The notes under the pieces were generated by a model. The model worked only from the letters and a program-made list of their open reading frames with translations. It was not told the DNA's origin and ran no database searches. This document shows, in pieces, positions 37,365 through 45,938 of a stretch of DNA of 64,000 nucleotides (position 1 is its first letter; each line of letters begins with the position of its first letter). Made by a program: the position numbers and the translations under genes. This DNA comes from Exiguobacterium sp. KRL4 (GTDB lineage Bacteria > Bacillota > Bacilli > Exiguobacteriales > Exiguobacteriaceae). The stretch lies in assembly GCF_001870785.1 (NCBI RefSeq), contig NZ_MOLV01000002.1:78681-142680 (forward strand), written 5' to 3'.

Positions 37365-38225
37365 ATGTACGGGTTATTTTGTGAAAATTACAATGAGAGT
37401 TATTCGACGTTACATGGAGAATCCTCACATGACTTCCATCGTTTTTTTGCCCTTTCGTATACGATTCATGACAGGGTCTTTCACAAAGGCGCGTATGATC
37501 AGATGATGCAGATCGTCAAACGGAAGACGACCCGATTTTCTGCCTTACGGAGTCGCTATACCCCGTTGTTGATTTCACACATTGAGCTCAATAGTAGAGA
37601 ACCGGATCGGTTGCTCGAGAAAGTGATTGAAGCGGAACGACATATCAAACGGCGTTTCATTAAAGAAAAGGCCGTCCGCCCTTTTTTTGCCCTCAGTGAA
37701 GTCCTGAACCGTGAGCAAGGCATCGATGCATTTGCCCTCGTCGAACAACTCAAGCAGACCCATCCCGTCCTCAATCTGGCGAAACAATATGTCGTGATGT
37801 CGACGTTGATGGAGACTAAAGCCTTACCGGAGTCGTTCCTTGAAACGGTCGAACAAGCAGAGAGATGGCTCGAACGATGGATGGCACCGTCGAGCGAACG
37901 GTTGATGACTGCTCAGATTTTAGGTGCTTTACCGGAACTAGATGCACGAAAAAAGCGAATCCGAATTTGGTGTGAGATGCTCGAAGAACGGGAAGTTCGG
38001 ATTTGGGATCGCCTGTTTCCGTTACTGGCGTTACTCGAAACGACGGAACGGGTCGATATGATTTATGTGACGCGGATCGTCGACCGGGAGCGGTCCCGCA
38101 ACCGTTTTTCCGATGAGGTCAACTGGCTGATCGCCTTCCATCTGTTGCTCGCTAAATCGGGCAAAAGCCGACTTCAGTCAGCCTTGTTGATTTTAGCGAC
38201 ACTGGAACTGACGAAAAAACCTTAA
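37365..38225 (+). CDS. DUF4003-like hypothetical protein
   Basis: A 286-residue soluble, mostly helical protein: 'FCENYNESYSTLHGESSHDFHRFFALSYTIHDRVF' region at the N terminus, then 'MMQIVKRKTTRFSALRSRYTPLL'. The pattern resembles Bacillus DUF4003 proteins, but similarity is recalled, not searched. No catalytic motif was recognised. ATG 37365 follows AGGGAGG. It lies between terminators and is monocistronic. Confidence 0.55.
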   Translation: MYGLFCENYNESYSTLHGESSHDFHRFFALSYTIHDRVFHKGAYDQMMQIVKRKTTRFSALRSRYTPLLISHIELNSREPDRLLEKVIEAERHIKRRFIKEKAVRPFFALSEVLNREQGIDAFALVEQLKQTHPVLNLAKQYVVMSTLMETKALPESFLETVEQAERWLERWMAPSSERLMTAQILGALPELDARKKRIRIWCEMLEEREVRIWDRLFPLLALLETTERVDMIYVTRIVDRERSRNRFSDEVNWLIAFHLLLAKSGKSRLQSALLILATLELTKKP

Positions 38226-38251
38226 GGCAATCTGTTCCTTACTCGAAAAGA

Positions 38252-38290
38252 CAAACAATCCTCTGGCGGACTCAGCCAGAGGATTGTTTG
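38252..38290. terminator. Bidirectional terminator with a perfect 16-base stem
   Basis: CAAACAATCCTCTGGC (38252-38267) / GCCAGAGGATTGTTTG (38275-38290) separates the convergent DUF4003-like and N-hydroxylase genes. Flanking T tracts are weak on the right. Confidence 0.75.
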
Positions 38291-38292
38291 GT

Positions 38293-39540
38293 TTAGTTGA
38301 ATGTCGTGAACGTCGCATGTTGTTCGACCGGATACAATTCTTTTCCTGCCACATCATTTAAAATCAATTGATTTCTTGAGACCGACATGCCGAGATTGTC
38401 GGCGGCTGGACCATGTGACAACTCAAGATTCGTCGTTGCATACAGATGATGATCGGTTTTGAGTGTCCGACCAATCCGGTAGTTGGCATCGACTTTCCAT
38501 GCCTGTTCGCCCTCGAACTCGATATCGAGTCGCTGGGTGAAGCGGGGAAGCGACGGGACGAACCCGGTTGCCGCGACGACTGCACCGGTTTTTGAAGTCC
38601 GCTTATCGTTTAGTTCCGTATGGCGCATCGTAATCGTAAAGTCGTTTTCGTGCGTGATCTGATTGACCTCTAAGTTCGCCCGGATCTGGACACGTTGGAC
38701 TTCATCACTCGGTAAGTCATACAGATGTTCATAGATTGCTTGTAGCGTCTCCGGACTGATCCCGTTTTGCGATCGAGCGAATTTCGCGACGGCTTCTTGT
38801 CTGGTCGCGAGCGGCAGGCTATTGAAATACTGGACATAGCTCGGGGAAAAGATTTCTTCGCCAAGTTTTCCGGTCTCGAGTGTCTCGAAGATTGTCGACC
38901 GGGAAATCCATTCCAGTTCAAATGTTTCCGGACGGTCACTCGTCAACAGGTCGAGGAAGATTTCGGCGGCACTTTGGCCAGAACCGACGATGCTGACTTT
39001 AGTTTGTTTCAGTAAATGTTCTTTTTCCATGACGTATTGGGTGTTATGAATGACTCCTTCGTCAAAACTAGACGGAATCGATGGTTTTGCACCTGTTCCA
39101 AGCACGACGTTACGTGTTTCGTACGTCGTCCGTTTCCCGGTCGTGACTTCTTCGACGAGCACTTCATAACTGTCACCCGTATCTTGTATGTCGATCACAC
39201 GTGTCGAAAAGTGTAAGTCTTCTAGTTGGGTCGAGACCCATTTTAAATAAGCATTGTACTCTTGGCGTGAAATAAGTAATTTTTCATAAAAATAAAACGT
39301 ATGCAAGCGATTGATGGATCGCAAATAGTTTAAATACGTAAAAGGACTCGTTGGATCAGCGAGCGTGACGAGGTCAGAAATAAAACTTGTCTGCATCATC
39401 GAATCCTTGATCATCATTCCCGGATGCCAGGAAAATTGTTCGCTTTCATCAAAAAATAACGTCCGCAGAGGTGTCGGATGAGCAAGGGCACTTAAGCCTA
39501 GATTCATCGGTCCGATCCCTACGCCAATCAAATCATACAT
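38293..39540 (-). CDS. Lysine/ornithine N-hydroxylase (siderophore biosynthesis, IucD/SidA family)
   Basis: A 415-residue flavin monooxygenase. FAD motif 'DLIGVGIGPMNLGLSAL' at residues 3-19, 'WHPGMMIKDSMMQTSFISDL' typical of IucD/SidA, NADPH site 'VSIVGSGQSAAEIFLDLL', and C-terminal 'TNLELSHGPAADNLGMSV'. The enzyme N-hydroxylates lysine or ornithine (or a diamine) for hydroxamate siderophores. No acyltransferase or synthetase lies nearby. ATG 39540 follows GGGAGG by seven bases; the TTG 15 bases upstream has no ribosome site. Confidence 0.9.
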   Translation of the reverse strand: MYDLIGVGIGPMNLGLSALAHPTPLRTLFFDESEQFSWHPGMMIKDSMMQTSFISDLVTLADPTSPFTYLNYLRSINRLHTFYFYEKLLISRQEYNAYLKWVSTQLEDLHFSTRVIDIQDTGDSYEVLVEEVTTGKRTTYETRNVVLGTGAKPSIPSSFDEGVIHNTQYVMEKEHLLKQTKVSIVGSGQSAAEIFLDLLTSDRPETFELEWISRSTIFETLETGKLGEEIFSPSYVQYFNSLPLATRQEAVAKFARSQNGISPETLQAIYEHLYDLPSDEVQRVQIRANLEVNQITHENDFTITMRHTELNDKRTSKTGAVVAATGFVPSLPRFTQRLDIEFEGEQAWKVDANYRIGRTLKTDHHLYATTNLELSHGPAADNLGMSVSRNQLILNDVAGKELYPVEQHATFTTFN

Positions 39541-39559
39541 AAAAAAGCCTCCCAATCAA

Positions 39560-39577
39560 TATTGTTATAAAACAATA
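39560..39577. promoter_or_regulatory. Inverted repeat upstream of the N-hydroxylase
   Basis: TATTGTT-ATAA-AACAATA, seven-base perfect arms, lies 20 bases before the hydroxylase start, between it and htrA. It does not match the Fur consensus. It could be an operator, or an mRNA hairpin in a readthrough transcript from htrA. Confidence 0.35.
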
Positions 39578-39617
39578 CCCGATATAGGAGGGGGTTGAAA
39601 CGTATCTTGTTAATTGT

Positions 39618-40748
39618 TTACAGTTGATCTGTCGTTGTCGTTTGCGTCGACACTGTCATTTGTTTGCCGTCACGGATGATGGTCAAGGTGACGTTACCGT
39701 CAGATTTGATGAGTGCCGTCTTGATATCAACAAAACTTTTAATCGTCTCATCATTGATTTTTGTGATGACATCACCTGTTTTCAACTTAGCAGAGGCTGC
39801 CGGACTATTTGGTTCAATCGACATGACGACGACACCTGTTTTTTGGGACTCGGGGAGTTTAACTTGTTCGAGCAGGTAGCCGGCCGGGAAAGCCGAAACG
39901 TCCTGCAGGGAGACACCAAGTGTCGGATGTTTGACTTCACCATCTGTTTCGAGCTGTTTGAGGATCGGTAGGGCATCATCAATTGGGATACTGAAACCAA
40001 CCCCTTCGACGCCGCTCTCGGCAATCTTCATCGAGTTGATCCCGACGAGTTGGCCTTGTTCATTGATCAAGGCACCACCGGAGTTCCCCGGATTGATGGC
40101 GGCGTCGGTCTGGATGACCGTCGTATTGAAGTCATCTTGTCCATCTTTGTTTGTATCGACAGGGACGGTCCGGTCATTGGAACTGACGATGCCGCGTGTG
40201 ACGGAGTTTTGGAACTCACCGAGCGGATTGCCGATCGCGAGGACGGTTTGTCCGGCTTTTAAGTCAGCCGATTTTCCGAGTGTGATGATGGAAGGGACAT
40301 CTTTAGCATCCACCTCAAGGACGGCAAGGTCATACGTCTCGTCACTGCCAAGTAGTTTTGCCGTGAGTGTTTTTCCGTTATTCAAAGTCACTTCCAGTTT
40401 GTTTGCCCCATCGACGACATGATGGTTCGTGATGATATACGCTTGATCGTCTGATTTTTTATAGATGACACCAGAGCCGGAACCACTGGCGGCTTCCTCC
40501 TCGTTCATCGAATTCCCAGTCTGATAATTCGTGACCGTCACGACAGATTTTTGCGCCGTCGCGACGGCGTTCGTCACGGGATCACTGGTCGTCGTCGAGA
40601 CTTGTTTTGGCATGCCGTTTGAGAGTGGCGTATCCGCGACCTGTTGTTCTTGATCCATTAAAATCGGAAAGGCAACCGTTGCGGTAAGTACGGCACCGAT
40701 GATACCTCCAGTTAGTCCGGGTAAAAGTTGTCTTGTTTTTCCTGCCAT
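39618..40748 (-). CDS. htrA: HtrA/DegP-type serine protease
   Basis: A 376-residue membrane-anchored protease: N-terminal membrane segment (about 9-31), trypsin-like domain and one PDZ domain (about 275-365). The catalytic triad is visible: His in 'IITNHHVVDG', Asp in 'ETYDLAVLEV', Ser in 'INPGNSGGALIN'. It works in envelope protein quality control. ATG 40748 was chosen over the TTG at 40766, which contains the AAGGG ribosome site. In B. subtilis the paralogues are controlled by CssRS; no such regulator is adjacent here. Confidence 0.92.
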   Translation of the reverse strand: MAGKTRQLLPGLTGGIIGAVLTATVAFPILMDQEQQVADTPLSNGMPKQVSTTTSDPVTNAVATAQKSVVTVTNYQTGNSMNEEEAASGSGSGVIYKKSDDQAYIITNHHVVDGANKLEVTLNNGKTLTAKLLGSDETYDLAVLEVDAKDVPSIITLGKSADLKAGQTVLAIGNPLGEFQNSVTRGIVSSNDRTVPVDTNKDGQDDFNTTVIQTDAAINPGNSGGALINEQGQLVGINSMKIAESGVEGVGFSIPIDDALPILKQLETDGEVKHPTLGVSLQDVSAFPAGYLLEQVKLPESQKTGVVVMSIEPNSPAASAKLKTGDVITKINDETIKSFVDIKTALIKSDGNVTLTIIRDGKQMTVSTQTTTTDQL

Positions 40749-40905
40749 CGAAATCCATCCCTTCAAGTGTTGTTTTTATCTATACGTAATGTATCAGATT
40801 TAATTCAAGGAAATGGAATTGCGGTCGTTTTTCCGAAATGCCTCATCATTCCCCACAATTCGTCGACAATCTCAAACAGTTGAGGGAAGTCAGGGAGTTC
40901 GGTAC

Positions 40906-40941
40906 ACTGAGTGTGTTTCGTACTTAAGTAACACACTTAGT
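40906..40941. promoter_or_regulatory. Long inverted repeat upstream of the DoxX gene
   Basis: ACTGAGTGTGTT (40906-40917) pairs with AACACACTTAGT (40930-40941) with one mismatch across a 12-base centre. It ends 19 bases before the DoxX-family start codon. It may be an operator of a dimeric repressor or an RNA hairpin; there is no T tract, so it is not a normal terminator. Confidence 0.4.
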
Positions 40942-40960
40942 CACAAAGGGAGATGTTCAG

Positions 40961-41317
40961 ATGAAGTATGTACTGCGCGTGCTGTATGGTGGCGGCTTGC
41001 TGTTTGCCGGGATCGGTCATTTTCGAAACGAAAAGGGATTTGTTAAGATTATGCCCGCTTTCATCCCGTTCAAACGTTTTTTCGTCCAACTGACCGGAAT
41101 CATCGAAGTATTGTATGGTCTGATGTTGCTGTCGGGTCGTGGTGTTGATATCGTTCGTAAGACGTTACCTGCTTTTTTATATGCCGTCTTACCGGCAAAT
41201 ATCAACATGGCGGTCAACCCGAAACCCATCAATGGGAAAAACTTGCCTGCTTGGGGACTCTGGGCCCGTCTGCCACTCCAATGGGTTTTGATTGCTTTTG
41301 CAAAACGGCTGAAGTAA
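40961..41317 (+). CDS. DoxX-like family membrane protein
   Basis: A 118-residue protein with four hydrophobic segments. Its N terminus ('VLRVLYGGGLLFAGIGHF') and 'PFKRFFVQLTGIIEVLYGLMLL' fit the DoxX/YkgB-like family, found next to many redox and stress genes without settled function. Only the protein itself is seen here; neighbours are unrelated and it is monocistronic. RBS AAGGGAG. Confidence 0.75.
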   Translation: MKYVLRVLYGGGLLFAGIGHFRNEKGFVKIMPAFIPFKRFFVQLTGIIEVLYGLMLLSGRGVDIVRKTLPAFLYAVLPANINMAVNPKPINGKNLPAWGLWARLPLQWVLIAFAKRLK

Positions 41318-41330
41318 GTCCAGACTTCTA

Positions 41331-41382
41331 AAAAAATCCGAACGATTCCTGCGTTAGAAAGCCCAGGATCGTTCGGATTTTT
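41331..41382. terminator. Bidirectional terminator
   Basis: AAAAAATCCGAACGATTCCTG / CAGGATCGTTCGGATTTTT between the convergent DoxX and SGNH genes. Confidence 0.88.
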
Positions 41383-41398
41383 GTGTGATGCTATTTTC

Positions 41399-42163
41399 TT
41401 AGAAACGTTTTTCGACAGCAAGGATTGCTGCGTTGGCGATGTCTTCATACGTCGCGTCGTTCGGGTGGAACTGGTCGCTTGAAAGATCACGTTTGACGTC
41501 ACGCACGAGATTAAACGTATCGATGACTTCGATATCGTGTTTAATTCCGAGTGTCCGTGATTTAGCATTCCATTCTTGAACGATGCTATCAAAGGCAGCA
41601 CCATTTTCGTTCGCGCGGAACGGGTTGTAGAGTCCGACATAGAAAATGACGGCATCCGGATTTTCTTTTCGTAAGATGCTGAACGTTTTCGCCAGATTGT
41701 CTTGAGCCTTTTCAATCGTTGCTGCGGTTTTTTTTGCATCAAAGTTTGCGACACCTTCACCACGGTTGAACAAATCGTTTCCGCCAATCGTCACCGAGAT
41801 GACTTTTGCTTGGGACAACGTACGGCGGACTTCTTTTTGTTCCAGTTGTTTTAAGAGATCTTCCGTCCGGGCACCGCTGACGGCAAGATTTTGAAAACGT
41901 TCGACACGGTCGTTTTTGACGAGCTTCCGTCCGACGATCGCAGCATAGCTGTTTCCGTTTGAGGCACCGACACCACGTGTCAGGGAGTCACCAAGCGCGA
42001 CATATGTCCCGCCTTTTTTGACCGGTTCTTCCTTTGTTGGAGTCAAGACAGCCCGTTTCGGGGGATTGACGACATCGTTATAGGCACTGGCGAAACCGTA
42101 CCCGAAGACTGCCGTTAGAATAAGAGAAACTACTAAAAAAAGTGGCCAAACATATCGTTTCAT
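41399..42163 (-). CDS. Secreted or membrane-anchored SGNH/GDSL hydrolase
   Basis: A 254-residue esterase/lipase-fold protein. A hydrophobic N terminus (about 5-27) serves as signal or anchor. Block I is 'YVALGDSLTRGVGAS' with the catalytic Ser, block III 'VTIGGNDLF' with Asn, and block V 'DQFHPND' with Asp and His. Similar to YpmR/lysophospholipase L1-like proteins of Bacillus. Substrate unknown. RBS AAAGGAGG. Confidence 0.88.
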   Translation of the reverse strand: MKRYVWPLFLVVSLILTAVFGYGFASAYNDVVNPPKRAVLTPTKEEPVKKGGTYVALGDSLTRGVGASNGNSYAAIVGRKLVKNDRVERFQNLAVSGARTEDLLKQLEQKEVRRTLSQAKVISVTIGGNDLFNRGEGVANFDAKKTAATIEKAQDNLAKTFSILRKENPDAVIFYVGLYNPFRANENGAAFDSIVQEWNAKSRTLGIKHDIEVIDTFNLVRDVKRDLSSDQFHPNDATYEDIANAAILAVEKRF

Positions 42164-42289
42164 GAACCGTTCCTCCTTTTGCTGTTACTATGATTGTAGC
42201 AAAACTTTTCGAAATGTGCGGTTTTGAAGTGTTCCGATAAGGTAAATCATTCATTATTCCGCTAGAATAGATACTAAGAGGTGAGAGAC

Positions 42290-43210
42290 GTGAAACCAAC
42301 TGTAAAATTAGAATCAGTCACAAAAGTGATTGGAAAGAAAACAATCATCGACAATATTTCGTTCGAAATCTTCCCGGGTGAAGTGTTCGGATTCCTCGGA
42401 CCCAATGGTGCGGGGAAGACGACGACGATCCGGATGCTTGTTGGTCTGATCAAACCGACATCAGGCAAGATTACGGTCTGCGACTTTGATGTGCGCAAAC
42501 AATTTGTCCAAGCGATGCAACGCATCGGCTCGATCGTTGAAAACCCGGAGCTGTATAAATATTTGACAGGACGCGAAAATCTGCAGGTCTTCTCACGGAT
42601 GTTGCCGGACGTCGACGAGGCACGGATTCAGGAAGTCATTGATTTAGTCGACTTGACGGCACGGGTCGATGATCAGGTCCGGACGTATTCTCTTGGGATG
42701 CGTCAACGTCTCGGCATTGCACAAGCGATGCTTGGTCGCCCGGATGTGTTGATTCTTGACGAACCGACAAATGGACTTGATCCGATGGGAATCCGGGATT
42801 TACGTCAATTCATTCGAAAACTAGTCGACGAGACCGGTTTATCCGTCTTGGTGTCGAGCCATATCTTAGCTGAAATCGAGATGCTCGCGGATCGTGTCGC
42901 GATCATGAGTTATGGGAAAATCGTTCAAGTCGGGACGGTCAAGGAATTGGTCGAGTCTTTGGCGCCGGGAGTCGATTGGCGTGTCGATGATGCGTTCAAG
43001 GCAAACGAGATTTTGTCGGCGTCTCCTGACGTTCAAGTCTCGGAAATCGTCGATGCCAATACCGTCCATACCTTAATGGATGCCAGTAAGACACCATCCT
43101 TGAACAAACAACTGTTTGAAGCGGGTGTCGAAGTCTGGACGATCGAACGAAAAGTCCAGACGCTTGAAGATCTCTTCATCACATTGACAGGAGGAGATCA
43201 TATTGCGTAA
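42290..43210 (+). CDS. ABC transporter ATP-binding protein (BcrA-like)
   Basis: A 306-residue ATPase: Walker A 'GPNGAGKTT', 'YSLGMRQRLGIAQAML' signature, Walker B 'VLILDEPTNGLDP', H-loop 'VLVSSHIL'. The C-terminal about 90 residues are typical of ATPases of bacitracin-type or Na+ efflux ABC-2 systems. The GTG at 42290, with AAGAGGTGAG at 42276-42285, was preferred over GTG 42281. It overlaps the permease start by eight bases. Confidence 0.88.
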   Translation: MKPTVKLESVTKVIGKKTIIDNISFEIFPGEVFGFLGPNGAGKTTTIRMLVGLIKPTSGKITVCDFDVRKQFVQAMQRIGSIVENPELYKYLTGRENLQVFSRMLPDVDEARIQEVIDLVDLTARVDDQVRTYSLGMRQRLGIAQAMLGRPDVLILDEPTNGLDPMGIRDLRQFIRKLVDETGLSVLVSSHILAEIEMLADRVAIMSYGKIVQVGTVKELVESLAPGVDWRVDDAFKANEILSASPDVQVSEIVDANTVHTLMDASKTPSLNKQLFEAGVEVWTIERKVQTLEDLFITLTGGDHIA

Positions 43211-44201
43211 CCCGAACATGATTGGATTGGTTCAAAACGAAGTGATGAAGATTGCTTCAAAAAAACGGTTTGCCGTCGTTGCCATTATTTTAGTGGTCCT
43301 CGTCTCGATGTTTACGTATGCCCAGTACCGGGACATTCAAGAACAGATCAAGAAACAGGGCACACTCGACTGGCGGGTCGAATTGCAACAAGATATCGTC
43401 GATACGCAAAACCGCTTAGCTTCAAGCAGTATCCAAGATGAGTTTCGACAATTTCTCGAGTTTGACTTAAAACAGAACCAATACTATCTCGATAATGATA
43501 TCAATCCGAACTATCCGGGAGCACCGACCTTCATCCGGATTTTCTTCTCCCAAGGATTGACGTTGATTCTGCCGCTCTTCATCATCGTCATCATGGCGGA
43601 TATCGTCAGCGGGGAACAAAATGATGGGACGATCAAAACCTTGCTGTCGCGTCCCGTCCGGCGTTGGAAGATTTTGATGGCGAAATGGCTGACGACGCTG
43701 TTGTATACGTCGATGCTGATGGCCTTGACTGCCGCCGTCTGTTATGCGATTTCCGGTATCGTCCTAGGATATGACGGCTGGACGGCACCGATTTTGACCG
43801 GATTCCAAGCCTCGCCAAGCGGAACGTTTTCGACCGAATTCGTGCATACGATTCCGATGTGGGAATACTTGTTGATGGCGGTGGGACTGGCCTGGATCGT
43901 CACGGCAGTCGTTGCGACGATTGCCTTGATGGTTTCCGTACTCGTCAAAAACACAGCAACGGGTATCGGAATCATGATGGCAGTCTTGATTTCAGGAACT
44001 CTGTTGACGACACTTGGTTCAAGTTGGACGAGTTCGAAGTACCTCGTCAACGTCAACTTCGGTTTAATCAACTACCTCGATGGACAAGCGCCACCGATCG
44101 AAGGGATGACGTTACCGTTTTCTCTCGCCGTCTTACTTTGTTGGACGGTTGGGGCGTTGATTGTCGCCTTCTGGAACTTCACACAAAAAGATATGTACTG
44201 A
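43203..44201 (+). CDS. ABC-2 type transporter permease
   Basis: A 332-residue membrane protein with six hydrophobic segments, a large extracytoplasmic loop after helix 1 (about 40-110) and the ABC-2 motif 'IMADIVSGEQNDGTIKTLLSRPVRRWKIL'. It pairs with the preceding ATPase. TTG start behind AGGAGGAGA. The pair likely exports a peptide, antibiotic or ion; no dedicated two-component system is adjacent. Confidence 0.87.
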   Translation: MRNPNMIGLVQNEVMKIASKKRFAVVAIILVVLVSMFTYAQYRDIQEQIKKQGTLDWRVELQQDIVDTQNRLASSSIQDEFRQFLEFDLKQNQYYLDNDINPNYPGAPTFIRIFFSQGLTLILPLFIIVIMADIVSGEQNDGTIKTLLSRPVRRWKILMAKWLTTLLYTSMLMALTAAVCYAISGIVLGYDGWTAPILTGFQASPSGTFSTEFVHTIPMWEYLLMAVGLAWIVTAVVATIALMVSVLVKNTATGIGIMMAVLISGTLLTTLGSSWTSSKYLVNVNFGLINYLDGQAPPIEGMTLPFSLAVLLCWTVGALIVAFWNFTQKDMY

Positions 44202-44208
44202 CACACGA

Positions 44209-44247
44209 CAAAAAAGCCCCTTCTCCGGTATGGAAAAGGGGCTTTTT
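44209..44247 (+). terminator. Terminator of the ABC-2 operon
   Basis: AAAAAGCCCCTT (44211-44222)/AAAAGGGGCTTTTT (44234-44247). Confidence 0.9.
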
Positions 44248-44445
44248 GGCATATGGCGGGCATACGCCTGGAATCAAGAAGGGAATCCTTCTCAAAGAAG
44301 CCGATGCAGGTCAGCTTCTGCGCTACGTAACAATCGTACTTTTATCATAGCGATTCCAGTAATTGGTGTCAAACCTGCTGGAAAGGGTTTACGAACTCAG
44401 AGAATTGTCAAAAGGTATCTAAAGACAACAGAGGAGGTGCCAAAA

Positions 44446-44538
44446 ATGGCGGATTGGGGAATTATGCTGACAGGTTTAGTCATTTGTGGATGGTGTGTGT
44501 TTAGTGCGGTATACGACGACTTCATTCGCCGCGTGTAA
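44446..44538 (+). CDS. Small single-span membrane peptide, 30 residues
   Basis: ATG 44446 is preceded by a near-perfect GAGGAGGTG at six bases. It encodes 30 residues: a short polar start, a hydrophobic core 'IMLTGLVICGWCVFSAV' and a charged tail 'YDDFIRRV'. A terminator (44551-44580) closes it, and another precedes it (44209-44247), so it is an independent transcription unit with about 200 bases of its own 5' region. Translation is likely; function unknown. Small membrane proteins of this size include regulators of transporters and toxins of type I systems, but no antisense partner was identified. Confidence 0.6.
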   Translation: MADWGIMLTGLVICGWCVFSAVYDDFIRRV

Positions 44539-44550
44539 TAGAACTCATCG

Positions 44551-44580
44551 AACCGTCTTCTTTACAGGAGACGGTTTTTT
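44551..44580 (+). terminator. Terminator after the small membrane peptide
   Basis: AACCGTCT (44551-44558)/AGACGGTT (44569-44576), then Ts. Confidence 0.85.
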
Positions 44581-44650
44581 GTCGTGTCTGATCTGGAGGC
44601 AGATATGATACACTGACTACAAACACGTAGAAGCTAGGAATGGTGATCTC

Positions 44651-45583
44651 ATGAGTAAACAACCCGTCATTGTCATCGTTGGACCGACCGCCGTCGGAAA
44701 AACCAAGACAGGCATTGAATTAGCAAAAAAATTAAACGGCGAAATCATTTCGGGTGACTCCGTTCAAGTCTACAAACAGATGGACATCGGGTCAGCGAAG
44801 GTGACGCACGAAGAAATGGAAGGAATTCCGCATCATTTACTAGATCTCGTCAATCCGGACGACGAGATGAGTGTCGCGCGTTTTCAGACGTTGGCCCGAG
44901 CGGTGATCAATCAGATTGCGGAAAAAGGTAAGTTACCGATCATCGTCGGTGGCACGGGGCTCTATATCCGGGCGATTTTGTATGATTATCAATTTACTGT
45001 CCAGGCAGAAGATAAAGCGTTACGGCAGGAATTAGAACAGTTTGCGCAAATCAAAGGAGCGCAGGCGCTCCATGATCGCTTGCGGCAGCTTGATGCAGAG
45101 CGGGCGGAAGCGATCCATCCGAACAATATCCAACGGGTCGTCCGGGCGATTGAAGTCGCCATGAGCGGGCAAACGCAAGTCTCCGGCAGTGAACCGAGTC
45201 TTTATGAGAGCTTGTTGTTTGTCTTACATATGGATGACCGGGAGCAGTTGTATGCGCGGATCGATCAACGGGTCGACTTGATGGTCGAACAAGGACTGGT
45301 CAAAGAAGTCAATCAGTTGGTTGCTTCGGGTTACGGTGAGACAAAAGCGATGCAGGCCATCGGCTATAAGGAAATCATGCCTGTTTTAGAAGGAGTGCCA
45401 CTCGAACCGGCTGTCGATTTGCTTAAACGAAATACACGACGGTTCGCAAAACGGCAATTAACCTGGTTCCGTCATCAATTCGACGGCATTTGGATTGAAA
45501 TGGGAAGGCTTTCATTTGAAGAAAACTTCAAAATTATCTATGATAGAACAGTAGGGTTTCTGAAAGCGGTTAAATCGGAGTAG
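44651..45583 (+). CDS. miaA: tRNA dimethylallyltransferase
   Basis: A 310-residue enzyme adding a dimethylallyl group to A37 of tRNAs reading UNN codons. P-loop '[17 protein letters not shown]', '[18 protein letters not shown]', '[14 protein letters not shown]' and '[11 protein letters not shown]' are all diagnostic. Upstream of hfq, as in Bacillus. Confidence 0.97.
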   Translation: MSKQPVIVIVGPTAVGKTKTGIELAKKLNGEIISGDSVQVYKQMDIGSAKVTHEEMEGIPHHLLDLVNPDDEMSVARFQTLARAVINQIAEKGKLPIIVGGTGLYIRAILYDYQFTVQAEDKALRQELEQFAQIKGAQALHDRLRQLDAERAEAIHPNNIQRVVRAIEVAMSGQTQVSGSEPSLYESLLFVLHMDDREQLYARIDQRVDLMVEQGLVKEVNQLVASGYGETKAMQAIGYKEIMPVLEGVPLEPAVDLLKRNTRRFAKRQLTWFRHQFDGIWIEMGRLSFEENFKIIYDRTVGFLKAVKSE

Positions 45584-45626
45584 CCTGAAGAGAAAAACAG
45601 ATGAAATAGAGGGGGCACGGGGTCTT

Positions 45627-45878
45627 ATGAAAGCGACGTATAACATTCAAGACTATTTTTTAAATCAGTTACGAAAAGATTCGGTTCCGACGACAGTGTT
45701 TTTAATCAGTGGGTATCAGTTACGGGGATTGATCAAATCGTTTGATAACTTCACGGTCATTTTAGAATCGGAAGGCAAACAGCAATTGATCTACAAACAT
45801 GCCATCTCGACGTTCGCACCGGCACGTAATGTGACGTTGTATGAACAAGAGACGGAAACGGAAGAAGTCACACGTTAA
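45627..45878 (+). CDS. hfq: RNA chaperone Hfq
   Basis: An 83-residue Sm-like hexameric RNA chaperone. Sm1 contains '[32 protein letters not shown]' and Sm2 '[13 protein letters not shown]', with the YKHAIST motif. The C-terminal tail is short and acidic. It follows miaA by 43 bases, with RBS AGGGGG. Confidence 0.96.
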   Translation: MKATYNIQDYFLNQLRKDSVPTTVFLISGYQLRGLIKSFDNFTVILESEGKQQLIYKHAISTFAPARNVTLYEQETETEEVTR

Positions 45879-45881
45879 AAA

Positions 45882-45937
45882 AGACGGCCGGGGGGCCGTC
45901 TACTCGTAGGACAATGCCTCGGCGTTGTCCTTTTTTG
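45882..45937. terminator. Two hairpins closing hfq
   Basis: AGACGGCC/GGCCGTCT (45882-45901) and AGGACAATGCC/GGCGTTGTCCT plus six Ts (45908-45937). The second is the likely terminator; the convergent recombinase gene ends at 45939. Confidence 0.82.
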
Positions 45938-45938
45938 G

